Assembly: GCF_009295635.1 (NCBI RefSeq)
Contig: NZ_WHIW01000001.1
Location: 306,138-370,137 of the forward strand
Direction: 5' to 3'
Length of the DNA: 64,000 bases
Origin: Alkalilimnicola sp. S0819
GTDB lineage: Bacteria; Pseudomonadota; Gammaproteobacteria; Nitrococcales; WHIW01
Shown: in pieces, positions 45,216 to 55,197 of the stretch
Layout: each line of letters begins with the position of its first letter
Numbering within the stretch: position 1 is the first letter of the stretch
Translations under genes and position numbers: made by a program
The notes under the pieces: model-generated
Told to the model about the DNA's origin: nothing
What the model saw: only the letters and a program-made list of their open reading frames with translations
The model's database searches: none

Positions 45216-45454
45216 GGGCGGATGGCCGGTGCGGCTTATAACTAATCCGTACTAGCGATCAGTTCACAGTTTCACTATGCTGCTTGCAAGCACTGAATGA
45301 TGTGTCAGTATTGGTTATGACCAACAATCGCCGATCAAGAGCGATGGTCGCACAGCAGACGGGCACACATCGGTGTGTTGTGTAGAACAAGAGGTGAAAC
45401 AAGAATCACCCGTCGGCCAACAAAGAAAACATTGTTCTGAGGAGGACAATCAGC
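45216..45454 (+). promoter_or_regulatory. Leader of the secreted esterase gene, with the SD in a hairpin
   Basis: This 239-base gap is less GC-rich than its surroundings and holds no gene. Just before the ATG, ATTGTTC (45431-45437) can pair with GGACAAT (45444-45450), one G-T pair included, placing much of the strong GAGGAGG Shine-Dalgarno (45439-45445) in the six-base loop and the 3' arm. I found no convincing promoter pair by eye. Confidence 0.45.
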
Positions 45455-47416
45455 ATGGCAGTAAAGCACTCGCGGTTGCGTACCGTGGGGCGTGCGATAG
45501 CGTGTACGCTCCTTATGGGCCTGGCGGCTCCCGCCGCCTTCGCCGGTTCCTGGCAAAAGAATGTCTCCATCGGCGGCTTCAACAAGGTCCATATCTACTC
45601 CCCTGACACTCAATCCGCGCTGGGCGAGAAGGCCCTGTTGGTGGTCCTGCACGGCTGCACTCAGCCCATCGATGCCTTCTTGACCGCCAATCTGGAAGAC
45701 GCGGCGGAGGAGCATGGCATGGTCATCGCCGTGCCGGATGCCATGCACAAGGCGGGCTTCAGCTGCTGGTCCTACTGGGAAGGCGCCAAGTCGCGCACCT
45801 CCGGCGACTACAAGAACCTGATCAATCTCGCCAACACCATGACCGGTGACCCGGCCCGGGGCATCGACCCGAACCAGGTGTACATCGCCGGCCTGTCCTC
45901 CGGTGCGGCCTTCGCGGCCCAGGCCGGCTGTGTGGCCCCGGACGTGTTCGCCGGCGTGGCCCCCAGCGCGGGCCCGACCATCGGCACCAGCTCCGGCGGC
46001 GCGATCAGCACCTGTGAGTCGGTGTCTACCTCCCAGTTCAAGTCCCGTTGCGAGAGCTACGCGGGTTCCTACCGTAGCCACCTGGACACGCAGCTCGCGG
46101 TGGTCGGGCATGGAACTTCCGATTCCACGGTGAATAGCTGCTACAACGAGCAGAACGCCAAGGGTTTCGCCACCGTTTACGGTGTGTCCAAGCTCTCCGG
46201 CACCAAGACCGTCGGCGCCGGCGGCAACACCGCCGAGGAGCACCTGTGGGAAGACGGCCGGGTGGCCATGTTGTGGCTGAACGGTCTGGACCACTCCTGG
46301 TCCGGCGGCCAGGGGGCGTCCGGCAGTTACGTGGCCGGCAAGAGCATCAACTTCGCCAGCTACCTGGGTGAGCATTTCGCGCAGTACAACGCGCGTGTGG
46401 ACCGCAACCAGGGGCCGGAGATCTCCAATCTGGCGGCTACCCCGGTGAACAACGCGCTGGATATCAGCGGCACCGCGGTGGATGCGGAAGGTTCCGTCTC
46501 CGAGGTGGCCATTTCGATCACCAAGATCGACACCACCAACCCGGAAGAGGTTGCCAGCCTGACCACCAGCGTCAACGCCTCCAACCAGTTCGCCATCACC
46601 AGCGCCAGCCTGCTGGACGGTCTGTACGAGGTTGAGGCCGTGGCCACCGACAACGAGGACAAGGCGGGCGAAACCGCTTCCGTGACCGTTCGTGTCGGAC
46701 CGCCGCCGGCTGACGAGGCGCCGACGCTGAGCAACATCAGCGCATCCACTAACGGCCAGTGCGCCACTGTCAGCGGCTCCGTGGTTGACGTGAACCAGAA
46801 CCTGAGCTCCGTCAGTGTGGAATTCGCCAACGGCACCGTGGGCGCCACCGTGGACGGCACCAGCTTCAGTGCCGAGAAGTGTGATCTGCCGGGTGGTACC
46901 AACACCGCCACGGTCACCGCCACCGACAGCACCAACCTGAGCAACACCGATTCGGTGAGCTTCGAGGTGGATGCCGGCAAGACGGGTGATTACAACTACC
47001 ACATCGCCGAAGGTCACATCACCTGGGGCGACGGCTACTCCGCTTGCTACCTGGAGTTCGGCGCGGATCCCTTCACCATGCGTGAGACCTCCGCCGGCGG
47101 TGGACAGTGCGAATGGGTTGCCGACGGCGCCCCGTCCTGCAACGGCCCGGTCCAGGCCTGCTCCACCAGCGGTGGTGGCGGTGACCCGGAACCCGAGCCG
47201 GAGCCGGAGCCCGAGCCGCAACCGAACGATTGCGAGCAGGTGAGCGCGTACAACTACTACCACAAGACCGGTGGTCGCGCGTACAGCACTGGTAGCAGCT
47301 GGAGCCCGAGCTACTTCGCCAATGGCACTGACCAGGCGATGAGCGGGTCCACCTGGGGCTACAACACGCTGCACAGCACCAACGGTACCGACTGGAGCGT
47401 GGGCGCCTGCCCCTGA
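45455..47416 (+). CDS. Secreted multidomain PHB-depolymerase-like esterase
   Basis: The 653-aa product has a signal peptide (1-30, AAFA end) and an alpha/beta-hydrolase domain of the Esterase_PHB type (about 31-315): oxyanion region LHGCTQ (66-70), nucleophile Ser148 in GLSSG, probable Asp223 (GTSDSTVN) and His280 (LDHSWSGG). Two Ig/fibronectin-like domains (about 319-415 and 421-508), a Cys-containing module (about 511-571), a PEPEP linker (578-590) and a C-terminal module (593-653, YNYYHKTGGRAY) follow; the last may bind insoluble polymer. Substrate could be PHB, chitin or another ester-bearing polymer. It stands alone between two terminators and uses slightly lower-GC DNA than neighbours. 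Confidence 0.88.
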   Translation: MAVKHSRLRTVGRAIACTLLMGLAAPAAFAGSWQKNVSIGGFNKVHIYSPDTQSALGEKALLVVLHGCTQPIDAFLTANLEDAAEEHGMVIAVPDAMHKAGFSCWSYWEGAKSRTSGDYKNLINLANTMTGDPARGIDPNQVYIAGLSSGAAFAAQAGCVAPDVFAGVAPSAGPTIGTSSGGAISTCESVSTSQFKSRCESYAGSYRSHLDTQLAVVGHGTSDSTVNSCYNEQNAKGFATVYGVSKLSGTKTVGAGGNTAEEHLWEDGRVAMLWLNGLDHSWSGGQGASGSYVAGKSINFASYLGEHFAQYNARVDRNQGPEISNLAATPVNNALDISGTAVDAEGSVSEVAISITKIDTTNPEEVASLTTSVNASNQFAITSASLLDGLYEVEAVATDNEDKAGETASVTVRVGPPPADEAPTLSNISASTNGQCATVSGSVVDVNQNLSSVSVEFANGTVGATVDGTSFSAEKCDLPGGTNTATVTATDSTNLSNTDSVSFEVDAGKTGDYNYHIAEGHITWGDGYSACYLEFGADPFTMRETSAGGGQCEWVADGAPSCNGPVQACSTSGGGGDPEPEPEPEPEPQPNDCEQVSAYNYYHKTGGRAYSTGSSWSPSYFANGTDQAMSGSTWGYNTLHSTNGTDWSVGACP

Positions 47417-47445
47417 GGCCGGCCCTTTCTGATTAGCTGACTGAT

Positions 47446-47475
47446 GGCCCCGCAGCCTGCTGCGGGGCCTTTTTT
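47446..47475 (+). terminator. Intrinsic terminator after the esterase gene
   Basis: GGCCCCGCAG CCTG CTGCGGGGCC is a perfect 10-bp stem followed by six T. A further small hairpin, CATTCC GAGA GGAATG (47476-47491), directly precedes the next gene's ribosome-binding site. Confidence 0.92.
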
Positions 47476-47505
47476 CATTCCGAGAGGAATGAACGAGGAG
47501 TGTCG

Positions 47506-47865
47506 ATGAGCGACTACGAAAGCGTCCCCGCGGGCAGCGCCGAGCAGCGTGCCCAGCCGCGCTACCGCCTGGGCTATACCCTGCCGGTGCGGGATTTGCG
47601 CGGCCGTGCCTTGGGGCAGTTGTCCAATCTCTCCGCGGAGGGGTTTATGTTGGTGAGCGATGAGCCGCTGGAGGCCAACCGCCGCTATGACCTGGTGCTC
47701 CAGGCAGAGGGTGGTGAGGTGAGGCTCAGTGCTCGTTGCGTCTGGTGCCAGCCGTCCAGTTACTCAACAAACCACGGGGCGGGCTTTCGAATCGAGGTAG
47801 TGCTGGTGGATGATCGTCCGCGGTTTCAGGCATTGCTGCGCACCGCCGGCCCGGAATTGGCCTGA
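47506..47865 (+). CDS. Single-domain PilZ protein
   Basis: A 119-aa stand-alone PilZ domain with the c-di-GMP-binding motifs RxxxR (R15-AQP-R19) and the later NLSAEG (41-46, matching the (D/N)xSxxG consensus). Such proteins act as c-di-GMP receptors, usually on motility or exopolysaccharide. ATG 47506 is used because GAGGAG lies just upstream; the in-frame GTG 47500 overlaps that site. The last 40 bases overlap the 3' end of the convergent hydrolase gene. Confidence 0.85.
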   Translation: MSDYESVPAGSAEQRAQPRYRLGYTLPVRDLRGRALGQLSNLSAEGFMLVSDEPLEANRRYDLVLQAEGGEVRLSARCVWCQPSSYSTNHGAGFRIEVVLVDDRPRFQALLRTAGPELA

Positions 47866-48896
47866 GCCGCCTCCAGCTCTGGGGCGCGCAGGAAACGGGC
47901 TATGCGTTCATCCAGCCAGTAGCGTCGATCACCGGGCCGATGGCCGACAAAGCCTACGTGGCCGCCATGCGGGCTGGATTCCAGGCGCACCGTCTCGGGT
48001 AGGTCCCGGGGGTCCGGCAGCGTCCGCCGGGGCACGAAAGGGTCATCCAGCGCCTGCAGCAGCAGGGTGGGGCAGCGTATGGGCCGCAGCTTGTCCCGGG
48101 TGCTGCAGCGTTCGTAATAATCCGCAGCGTTTTCGAAGCCGTGCAGCGGGGCGGTCAGTTGCTCATCGAATTCCCGCAGGCTGCGCAGCCGTGACAGCTG
48201 CGCCAGATCCACCGGGGCATCCGTGCGTCCGGCGAACTTCCGTCTTACCAACCGTTTGAGGCTACGCAGCAGGTCTGCCTGGTAGATTCGGGCAAAGCCC
48301 CGTTCCAGGGCATCGGCGCAGGCTCCGAGATCGTAGGGCACCGAGACCGCCACGGCGGCCTCCAGCGGCGCCCCGGCGCCCTGCGCGGCGAGCCAGTTCA
48401 GCAGGATGCTGCCCCCCAGCGAGAACCCTACCACCGACAGCCGATGCTGCCCCAGGAGCAACCGTCTGGCCGCGGCGTCCAGGTCCTCCGCGGCGCCGGC
48501 ATGGTAGAAGCGATCGTGCCGATTCGCCATGCCCACGCCCCGGTTATGCATGACCACCGGGCAGAAGCCCTGCAGATCCAGCCGCTGGGCCAGGCCAGCG
48601 ATGTACTGTGAGTGGCAGTTTCCACCCAGGCCGTGCAGCAGCAGGACCCTTGGGCGGGCGGGCTGCGGCCCCCAGAGCAGCTGCAGACAGTCGCCGTCCG
48701 GCAGTTCAAGGGTCTCGGGCTGCCAGCGCAGCCGAGGCCGGCGGCGCAGCAGGGCCGGCCAGAGGGTCTGCAAATGGGGGTTGCGCAGCCATGGGGGTGG
48801 CTGGAAGTCGGAATCGTGCACGCCGGAGCTCGTTACCAGGGTACGGGTATGTGATTGTTTCACCATCGCGGCGTGCTTGCACGGGAGAGATGCCAT
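47826..48896 (-). CDS. YheT-type alpha/beta hydrolase
   Basis: The 356-aa product follows E. coli YheT across its length: NPHLQTLWPAL, LELPDGD, LLLHGLGGNCHSQY, nucleophile Ser159 in GFSLGGS, catalytic Asp in ALDDPFVP and His in HGGHVGFVG. Substrate unknown; the family includes carboxylesterases. The ATG at 48896 has AAGGAA eight bases upstream on the minus strand; MVKQSH at 48866 is an alternative. The 48896 start overlaps the divergent phosphoribosyltransferase start, and the 3' end overlaps the PilZ gene. Confidence 0.88.
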   Translation of the reverse strand: MASLPCKHAAMVKQSHTRTLVTSSGVHDSDFQPPPWLRNPHLQTLWPALLRRRPRLRWQPETLELPDGDCLQLLWGPQPARPRVLLLHGLGGNCHSQYIAGLAQRLDLQGFCPVVMHNRGVGMANRHDRFYHAGAAEDLDAAARRLLLGQHRLSVVGFSLGGSILLNWLAAQGAGAPLEAAVAVSVPYDLGACADALERGFARIYQADLLRSLKRLVRRKFAGRTDAPVDLAQLSRLRSLREFDEQLTAPLHGFENAADYYERCSTRDKLRPIRCPTLLLQALDDPFVPRRTLPDPRDLPETVRLESSPHGGHVGFVGHRPGDRRYWLDERIARFLRAPELEAAQANSGPAVRSNA

Positions 48897-49560
48897 GGGG
48901 CTTCCTTACGAGAACCGCGACGCCGCCGGTCGGGCATTGATCCGCGCGGTGCGGGAGCGGGGTTGGGTCAGACCCGACCTGCTCGTGTACGGCTTGGCCC
49001 GGGGCGGTGTGCCGGTGGCCGCTGAAATCGCCCGCGCGCTGAACGTACCGCTGGAGGTGATGCTGGTGCGCAAGCTGGGAGCTCCGGGCCAGGAGGAATT
49101 GGCGATGGGCGCGATTGCCAGTGGCGGATTCGAGGTGCTCAACACCGAACTCATGGGCTTGCTGGGTGTGGACGAGGCGGCACTTGCGTCGTTGCGCCGC
49201 GCGCAGCAGCGGGAACTGGCGCGGCGGGAGCGCCTGTATCGCGGCTCGCGTGTGCCCGCGCAGCCCGCCGGGCGCCCGGTCTTGCTGGTGGATGACGGGG
49301 CGGCCACCGGCGCGAGCATGGCGGTGGCGGCCCGAGCGCTGCGTGGGGCACGGGCGGCGCGGGTATGGCTGGCCTTGCCCGTGGCGGCGCAGGAGGCGCT
49401 GCGGCGGCTGGAGGCGGAGGCCGACGGGGTGCTGTGTCTGGCGTCCCCCGAGCCGTTTCTTGCCGTTGGCGCCTGGTATCAGGATTTCCGGCAGACCAGT
49501 GATGAGCAGGTGCGTGCCTGTCTGGCGGCTTCACCTGGCGAGCCCGGCGGAGTATCGTGA
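48895..49560 (+). CDS. Phosphoribosyltransferase-domain protein
   Basis: The 221-aa product has a type I PRTase fold, with the PRPP-binding motif VLLVDDGAATGAS at about 129-141 and the upstream GLARGGVPVAAEIA loop. These orphan PRTases are often annotated as phosphoribosyltransferases of unknown base and can adjoin hydrolase domains; here the hydrolase is a separate divergent gene. A GGGAGAG upstream supports ATG 48895. The stop is followed immediately by an 8-bp tandem repeat. Confidence 0.85.
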   Translation: MGLPYENRDAAGRALIRAVRERGWVRPDLLVYGLARGGVPVAAEIARALNVPLEVMLVRKLGAPGQEELAMGAIASGGFEVLNTELMGLLGVDEAALASLRRAQQRELARRERLYRGSRVPAQPAGRPVLLVDDGAATGASMAVAARALRGARAARVWLALPVAAQEALRRLEAEADGVLCLASPEPFLAVGAWYQDFRQTSDEQVRACLAASPGEPGGVS

Positions 49561-49565
49561 GCGCC

Positions 49566-49595
49566 GCGACGACGCGACGACGCGACGACGCGACG
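49566..49595. repeat. Short tandem repeat, unit GCGACGAC
   Basis: Three complete copies of the 8-base unit GCGACGAC (49566-49589) and a partial fourth (GCGACG) lie between the PRTase stop and the cupin-like gene. Confidence 0.85.
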
Positions 49596-49645
49596 GGGCT
49601 GTTCCCGCCTCCGCGGATTCGCCTGAACTACACGGTAGGAGCGGC

Positions 49646-49948
49646 ATGCGGCAATTTGATCTGGAGCGCATAGGTGACGGGCTGGAGGAGCTGGCCCGCA
49701 CCGAGCGCAGCGAGGGGCTGACCCTGGTACTGCACCCGGGGCAGTTCTGCGAGCCCGAGCCAGCGCCCACGGACCAGTGGCTGTTGGTGCTTTCCGGGCG
49801 AGGGGTCGCCACGGTCAATGGGCGGGAGCTGGCCCTGCGCGGCGGCACCCTGCTGCTCATCGAGCGGGGCGAGTTCAACGAGCTGCGAGCGAGCGGCAAG
49901 GGCCCCCTGCTGTTGTTCCAGTTTCAGTCCAGGGAAGCGAGGCCATGA
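49646..49948 (+). CDS. Small cupin-like protein, first of a tandem pair
   Basis: A 100-aa product with a short helical N-terminus and a small beta-rich domain of cupin character (SEGLTLVLHPGQF, DQWLLVLSGRGVATVNG, LRGGTLLLIERGEFNEL). It has no HxH metal motif, so it may not bind metal. AGGAG precedes ATG 49646. Its stop overlaps the start of the next gene (ATGA). The second gene resembles it (W/R-WLLVLSGxG and LxLVLxPGQ), so they look like a duplicated, co-translated pair; function unknown. Confidence 0.72.
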   Translation: MRQFDLERIGDGLEELARTERSEGLTLVLHPGQFCEPEPAPTDQWLLVLSGRGVATVNGRELALRGGTLLLIERGEFNELRASGKGPLLLFQFQSREARP

Positions 49949-50244
49949 AGCTGTTGAACGTCAACGAACTGCTCGCCGGCGAACAGCTGCTGGCCGATAC
50001 CGGGCTGAGCCGGGCGCTCAGCCTGGTGCTGGAGCCTGGGCAGGAGCACCGATTCTCCTCTGGAACCGATCGCGACCGCTGGCTGCTGGTGCTCTCCGGC
50101 GAGGGGCTGCTGACCGGCCCGGATGGCGACGAGAAAGCCGCGCTGGGGCCCGCGGGCCTCGGCCTGGTGACGGCGGGCGAGCCGTGCGTGCTGCGGGCTC
50201 GCGAGGGCGATGAGCCCCTGGTGATGCTCTGTTTCGAGGCTTGA
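49945..50244 (+). CDS. Small cupin-like protein, second of a tandem pair
   Basis: A 99-aa product like its upstream neighbour: ALSLVLEPGQEH, DRWLLVLSGEGLLTG, GLGLVTAGEPCVLRA. It has one His in the PGQEH segment but no full cupin metal-binding motif. It is translated from the ATGA overlap and faces acs convergently across a hairpin-containing gap. Whether the two proteins form a heterodimer is open. Confidence 0.7.
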   Translation: MKLLNVNELLAGEQLLADTGLSRALSLVLEPGQEHRFSSGTDRDRWLLVLSGEGLLTGPDGDEKAALGPAGLGLVTAGEPCVLRAREGDEPLVMLCFEA

Positions 50245-50246
50245 AG

Positions 50247-50288
50247 GCCGGGGCTTGGAGGTATCGCTAGCCTCGATTCCGCCCCGGC
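50247..50288. terminator. Convergent-gene inverted repeat (possible bidirectional terminator)
   Basis: GCCGGGGC (50247-50254) and GCCCCGGC (50281-50288) form an 8-bp stem with an inner GAGG/CCTC pairing, just after the second cupin-like stop and before the end of acs. There is no T tract. Confidence 0.35.
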
Positions 50289-50298
50289 GACATCGTGG

Positions 50299-52236
<1,938 letters not shown>

Positions 52237-52541
52237 GGATCCTCCTCCTGGATCGGATGTGCTTGTCGCTTTGTGTGATTTCGTCCGAATGCATCAATTC
52301 CAATGCTAGCAAAGGCCCGACGCTTTGCGCTCTCGCGGCGGCGGCCCCCAATGCCGGATAGAGCGGCGCAGGCCCAGGCGCGCCGTTTCGGCGTTAGGTT
52401 CGGTGGCCTTGTCCGCCAGGACGCTTCGCCTGGGCAGTCGAGGAAACGCGGTTCCCGCCCATCCGCGAGAACCTTGGCAAAGGGCTATACTGTTGGTACG
52501 TGGACCCTGGGGGTTCCCGGTAAGGACGGGGGAGGCTGCCA
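52237..52541. other. Divergent intergenic region between acs and a small membrane protein gene
   Basis: About 305 bases without a supportable gene. It must carry the acs control region on the minus strand (a TAGCAT near 52305 is the only -10-like element I saw) and the leader of the 74-aa gene, whose GGGGGAGG sits before ATG 52542. No terminator-like hairpin with a T tract. Confidence 0.5.
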
Positions 52542-52766
52542 ATGTATACCGATGGCGCGGGTTTCATCAGCTTCTGTATCCTGGCCGTATCGCTGATGTT
52601 GGCGGTGGCCAGCACCAGCGTGTTGGTGCAAAGCCTGAATGAGATGCGCCTTGCCCAGGGCCGGGGGTCGACGCGCGGGCGACCGGCGCGTCGCCTGCGT
52701 CTGTCCTGTCTCGGTCTGCTGGGGGCGGTGCTGTGCGCCGCGCTGGGGGTCTGGCTGTTGAGCTGA
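52542..52766 (+). CDS. Small two-helix membrane protein, unknown
   Basis: A 74-aa product with two hydrophobic segments (about 8-30 and 53-73) joined by an Arg-rich loop (residues about 41-52), so a likely inner-membrane protein with the loop in the cytoplasm. No family recognised. A strong GGGGGAGG precedes the ATG by about six bases, which is the main reason to believe it. About 200 bases of unremarkable DNA separate it from the convergent gluQ. Confidence 0.5.
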   Translation: MYTDGAGFISFCILAVSLMLAVASTSVLVQSLNEMRLAQGRGSTRGRPARRLRLSCLGLLGAVLCAALGVWLLS

Positions 52767-52964
52767 GCCAGGCGCCGAGTGTGGCTGGCCCCGCGAATGG
52801 TGGATCTGTTGCCGCGGCAGGTGGCCGCTTCCGCGGATGAGTTCGTTCGGGCTGTGCCCAGGGCCTTCTGGCGCTTTATCGTCGTGGGGCGCGGCCGAGG
52901 GGTGCCGAGCTGTCGCGGGGGCCGTGGGAATCGATGGCTCTCTCCCCGGGGCGCCAGAAACCTT

Positions 52965-53873
52965 TTATTCGCCCGTTGGGCTCAGCATCCCGGCAAGCCG
53001 AGGAATGCGCTCCAGAGACCAGGTATTCCGTGCCCAGTCCAGCAGCTCCGCCACCGGCGCGCCGTGCAGCCCGGCCGGTGGCGGGTGCCCGAGGAAGCCC
53101 AGCGCCTGGGCCAATTGCGGACCGGGGTCGGCATCGTCCAACGCCTTGGCGAAGGTCTGCTTGCTGAGCTTGGTGCCGTGGCGGTTCATGGCCAGCGGCA
53201 GGTGGGCGTATTCAGGGCTGGGCAGGCCCAGCAGATGCTGCAGGTGGATCTGCGGCGGCGTACAGGCCAGCAGGTCCTGGCCGCGCACCACTTCGGTGAC
53301 CCCCGAGGCAGCGTCATCCACCACCAGGGCCAGGTGGTAGGCGAATAAGCCATCGGCGCGACGGATGGCGAAATCGCCGATTTCGGCTTCCAGGTCCGCC
53401 TGCTGAGGGCCCTGGATGGCATCCTCGAAGGCGATGCGCGCGCCACGGCTGTCCACCCGCCAGCTGCGCGCCGACTTCCCGGGCGACAGACCGGCGCGGC
53501 AGGTGCCCGGGTAGATCACGCCGGCGGGGCCGGGGCGGCCGCGGGCCTGGATCTGCTTGCGGGTGCAGAGGCAACCATAGGCCGCGCCGGCGTCGATCAA
53601 TTGCTCCAGCGCCGCCTGGTAGGCTTCCTGGCGGGCGCTCTGATAGACCACGGCCCCATCCCAATACAGCCCGAAGGCTTCGAGGCTGCGCAGGATGGCG
53701 CTGTCCGCGCCGACCATCACCCGTGGCGGATCCAGATCCTCGATGCGCAGCAGCCACTGCCCGTCCCGGCTGCGGGCCTGCAGCCAGCTGCCCACGGCGG
53801 CGAGCAGGGAGCCGAAGTGCAGCGGGCCGGTGGGCGAGGGGGCGAAGCGGCCAATGGGGTGTGATTTCTGCAT
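52965..53873 (-). CDS. gluQ: Glutamyl-Q tRNA(Asp) synthetase
   Basis: GluQ (YadB) is a truncated GluRS paralogue that glutamylates the queuosine of tRNA-Asp. The 302-aa product has the class I motif PSPTGPLHFGSL (12-23), the zinc ligands Cys101, Cys103, Tyr121 and Cys125, and a KLSKQ loop, and lacks the anticodon-binding domain, as expected. The ATG at 53873 is the family start; the frame runs upstream to 54209. Unlike E. coli, dksA is not adjacent. The queF gene for queuosine lies 3 kb away. Confidence 0.94.
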   Translation of the reverse strand: MQKSHPIGRFAPSPTGPLHFGSLLAAVGSWLQARSRDGQWLLRIEDLDPPRVMVGADSAILRSLEAFGLYWDGAVVYQSARQEAYQAALEQLIDAGAAYGCLCTRKQIQARGRPGPAGVIYPGTCRAGLSPGKSARSWRVDSRGARIAFEDAIQGPQQADLEAEIGDFAIRRADGLFAYHLALVVDDAASGVTEVVRGQDLLACTPPQIHLQHLLGLPSPEYAHLPLAMNRHGTKLSKQTFAKALDDADPGPQLAQALGFLGHPPPAGLHGAPVAELLDWARNTWSLERIPRLAGMLSPTGE

Positions 53874-53961
53874 GGGCGCATTGTAGTGATTTATCATGGG
53901 CGGCCGAAATCGCCGGCGGCCGTCATGGCCGGCCCGGCCCTCCTTCAGGCAGGATATCCCC

Positions 53962-55152
53962 GTGACCGAGATGCACTCCCTCCCCGCCCTGGCCGAGCGC
54001 CTGCAACACATCCACCCTTTCCAGGTCATGGAATTGCTGGGCCGCGCCCGGGCCCTGGAGGCCCAGGGGCGGGATATCGTGCACATGGAGGTGGGGGAGC
54101 CGGACTTCGTTACCGCCGAGCCCATCCTGCAGGCAGGGATGGCCGCGCTGCGGGCCGGGCAGACCCGGTACACCGACGCGGGCGGCCTGCCCGCCCTGCG
54201 CGAGGCCATCGCCGGGCATTATCGGCGCGAGCACGGCGTGACGGTGGACCCGGCACGGATCTTCGTTACCCCGGGGGCGTCCGGGGCGCTGTTGCTGGCG
54301 CTGGCCTTGTTGGTGAACCCCGGGCAGCAGGTGCTGCTGCCGGACCCGGGCTACCCTTGCAACCGCCATTTCGTGCGGCTGCTCAACGGCGAGCCGTGCA
54401 GCGTGCCGGTGGGGGCGGACACGGCCTATCAGCTGAGTCCGGAGTGCCTGGATGAGCACTGGGATGCGCGCACGGTCGCCGCGATGGTGGGCTCGCCGGG
54501 CAACCCCACCGGCACGGTGCTGAGCGGGCCGGCGCTGGCCGCACTGGCGGACGGTTGCGCGCGGCGCGGCGGTATTCTGCTGGTCGACGAGATATACCAC
54601 GGCCTGAGCTACACCGATGCGCCCCTCGCCAGCGCGGCGGCACTGGATACGCCCACCCTGGTGGTCAACAGCTTCTCCAAGTACTTCGGCATGACCGGCT
54701 GGCGGCTGGGGTGGTTGCTGGTGCCGGAAGGCTGGGAGCGGGCGACGGAGAAGCTGGCCCAGAACGTCTTCATCGCCGCCTCCGCGCCGGCCCAGCACGC
54801 GGCGCTGGCCTGTTTCACCGAGGAGGCCCGGGCGGTGTTCGAGCAGCGCCGCCAGGCCTTCCGTGAGCGGCGGGATTATCTGGCGCCGGCGCTGCGGGCC
54901 CTGGGCTTCCACATTCCGGTGCTGCCCGGTGGCGCCTTCTATTTGTACGCCGATGCCTCCGAGCACACCCGGGACAGTCGCGATTTCGCCGCGCGGTTGT
55001 TGGAGCAAGCGGGGGTGGCCGTGACACCGGGCTGTGATTTCGGTGATCATCAGGCCTCCCGGCATCTGCGTTTCGCTTACACCACGGGTTTGGCGCAGCT
55101 TGAAGCCGGGGTGAGAGGGATCTCACAGTTTCTGGGGGAGGATCGCGGGTAA
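53962..55152 (+). CDS. PLP-dependent class I/II aminotransferase
   Basis: The 396-aa product has the fold-type I signatures: SPGNPTG (Asn181), Asp209 with Tyr212 (DEIYHGL), the PLP-binding Lys240 in NSFSKYFGMTGWRLG, and the substrate-carboxylate Arg near the C-terminus (HLRFAYT). The FGMTGWR context is that of aspartate/aromatic-type aminotransferases; the substrate is not determined. GTG 53962 is preferred to ATG 53971 because AGGA (53951-53954) is correctly spaced for it. Divergent from gluQ. Confidence 0.93.
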   Translation: MTEMHSLPALAERLQHIHPFQVMELLGRARALEAQGRDIVHMEVGEPDFVTAEPILQAGMAALRAGQTRYTDAGGLPALREAIAGHYRREHGVTVDPARIFVTPGASGALLLALALLVNPGQQVLLPDPGYPCNRHFVRLLNGEPCSVPVGADTAYQLSPECLDEHWDARTVAAMVGSPGNPTGTVLSGPALAALADGCARRGGILLVDEIYHGLSYTDAPLASAAALDTPTLVVNSFSKYFGMTGWRLGWLLVPEGWERATEKLAQNVFIAASAPAQHAALACFTEEARAVFEQRRQAFRERRDYLAPALRALGFHIPVLPGGAFYLYADASEHTRDSRDFAARLLEQAGVAVTPGCDFGDHQASRHLRFAYTTGLAQLEAGVRGISQFLGEDRG

Positions 55153-55197
55153 GATGGGGAGCCCCTTTTTCCATTACGCCGATCCGGATAATAACGA

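Noticed and set aside
52779..53348. A 189-codon frame overlapping gluQ on the other strand
   Set aside because: It overlaps most of the gluQ 3' half, has an atypical Arg/Gly-rich product and no ribosome-binding site.
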